DNA of 5,043 nucleotides from positions 1-5,043 of the forward strand of contig CAKZYI010000208.1 in assembly GCA_937884735.1 (NCBI GenBank), in the 5' to 3' direction. Position 1 is the stretch's first letter. Each line of letters opens with the position of its first letter. Made by a program: the position numbers and the translations under genes. The notes under the pieces were generated by a model. The model searched no databases, was not told the origin of the DNA, and saw nothing but the letters and a program-made list of their open reading frames with translations. Shown here in pieces: positions 4,575 to 5,043 of the stretch. The DNA is from an uncultured Pleurocapsa sp. Lineage in GTDB: Bacteria; Cyanobacteriota; Cyanobacteriia; Cyanobacteriales; Xenococcaceae.

Positions 4575-5043
4575 ATGCAAGTACGTTTTTTAAGTAAGGT
4601 ATCGTTGTTTGTCGCAATCTTAGCCTTACCTCAATTTATTCCCTCTGGCTCTACTTCTCAATCGCTCCTATGTTCTTCAGTACTCGCAGCAGATAATCGA
4701 TCGCTGGGTGAATCTGGAGATAGCGGAGAAGCAGGATTAAAAGGAAACAATGGACGCAATAGTGACAGTTTGACAGTATTTGCCGATGGCTCACCTATGA
4801 CCCTCGATCTAAGTGGTGGCAACGGTGCAGCAGGACAACAGGGAGCTGAAGGATATGACGCTTTTTGCGATCGCCAATCTACTAAAGATGTAGGCAAAGA
4901 CTTACAGGGTGCTGATGGTGGTAACGGCGGCGATGGTGGAGATGGCGGCATTGGAGGCGATGGTGGCTCTTTAACGGTTTATGCTTCCAATAAAGAACAT
5001 CTCAAACAGATCTATGAGATTGCTGCGGGGGGAGAAGGCGGCG
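4575..5043 (+). CDS. Exported collagen-like glycine-rich protein, 5' part (runs out of window)
   Basis: The frame opens at ATG 4575, the first in-frame start after upstream sequence without ATG, GTG or TTG, and stays open to the window end (156 complete codons). The N-terminus is a signal peptide: MQVR, a basic start, a hydrophobic core (VSLFVAILALPQFI, 9-22), and a likely signal peptidase I site after SVLA or SVLAA near residues 38-39. SLLC at 30-33 is not a good lipobox. Mature sequence shows GESGDSGEAGLKGNNG, collagen-like G-x-y spacing (45-60). GGNGGDGGDGGIGGDGG follows at 115-131, then a non-Gly segment SLTVYASNKEHLKQIYEIAA (132-151), and a new Gly run begins (GGEGG) at 152. Alternation of Gly-rich blocks with a 'TVY...LKQIY' segment suggests a repeat unit that continues beyond the window. 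Such proteins are known in cyanobacteria as secreted, surface or sheath-type proteins of unknown function. No clear Shine-Dalgarno precedes the ATG, which lowers certainty of the exact start. Confidence 0.82.
   Translation, partial: MQVRFLSKVSLFVAILALPQFIPSGSTSQSLLCSSVLAADNRSLGESGDSGEAGLKGNNGRNSDSLTVFADGSPMTLDLSGGNGAAGQQGAEGYDAFCDRQSTKDVGKDLQGADGGNGGDGGDGGIGGDGGSLTVYASNKEHLKQIYEIAAGGEGG

Noticed and set aside
4658..4951. 97-codon minus-strand Pro-rich ORF
   Set aside because: Complement of the Gly-rich collagen-like coding sequence; Pro runs are the reverse complement of GGx codons.

Overview
The window reads as chromosomal DNA from a low-G+C cyanobacterium. Four perfect HIP1 octamers (GCGATCGC, at 258-265, 1531-1538, 2032-2039 and 4867-4874) in 5 kb are the strongest sign. 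Several proteins of a cyanobacterial style support it: an Slt-type transglycosylase, a phasin-like protein, an acidic protein with a conserved-looking Cys cluster, and a secreted collagen-like Gly-rich protein. The genus cannot be fixed from the sequence.

Layout. (1) 1-940, plus: the C-terminal part of an Slt-type lytic murein transglycosylase. It is cut by a single in-frame TAA at 698-700, between the catalytic Glu motif and the YNAG motif. Both halves are in the same frame, so this is a nonsense codon, not a frameshift. (2) 958-994: a hairpin between convergent genes. (3) 1002-2720, minus: an AraC-family regulator followed 81 bp later by a dienelactone-hydrolase-family protein with an intact catalytic triad. 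(4) 2721-2873: the divergent promoter region. (5) 2874-3777, plus: a probable two-gene unit made of a phasin-like coiled-coil protein and a very acidic protein with a C-terminal four-Cys motif, closed by a strong hairpin terminator at 3812-3859. (6) 3860-4574: a long AT-rich spacer. It holds a purine-rich degenerate repeat inside short inverted arms, a 50-residue minus-strand gene (4091-4243) with its own terminator, a second intrinsic terminator just upstream of that gene's ribosome binding site, and a 10-bp inverted repeat. (7) 4575-5043, plus: the 5' end of a gene for an exported collagen-like Gly-rich protein that runs out of the window.

Working together: the AraC regulator may control itself, the downstream hydrolase, or the divergently transcribed phasin-like pair, but nothing in the sequence decides among these. 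The other genes look like housekeeping or envelope functions. No defence island, transposase, CRISPR array, tRNA or rRNA was seen. The two points most worth a second look are the nonsense-interrupted transglycosylase and the attenuator-like terminator in front of the unlisted 50-aa gene.
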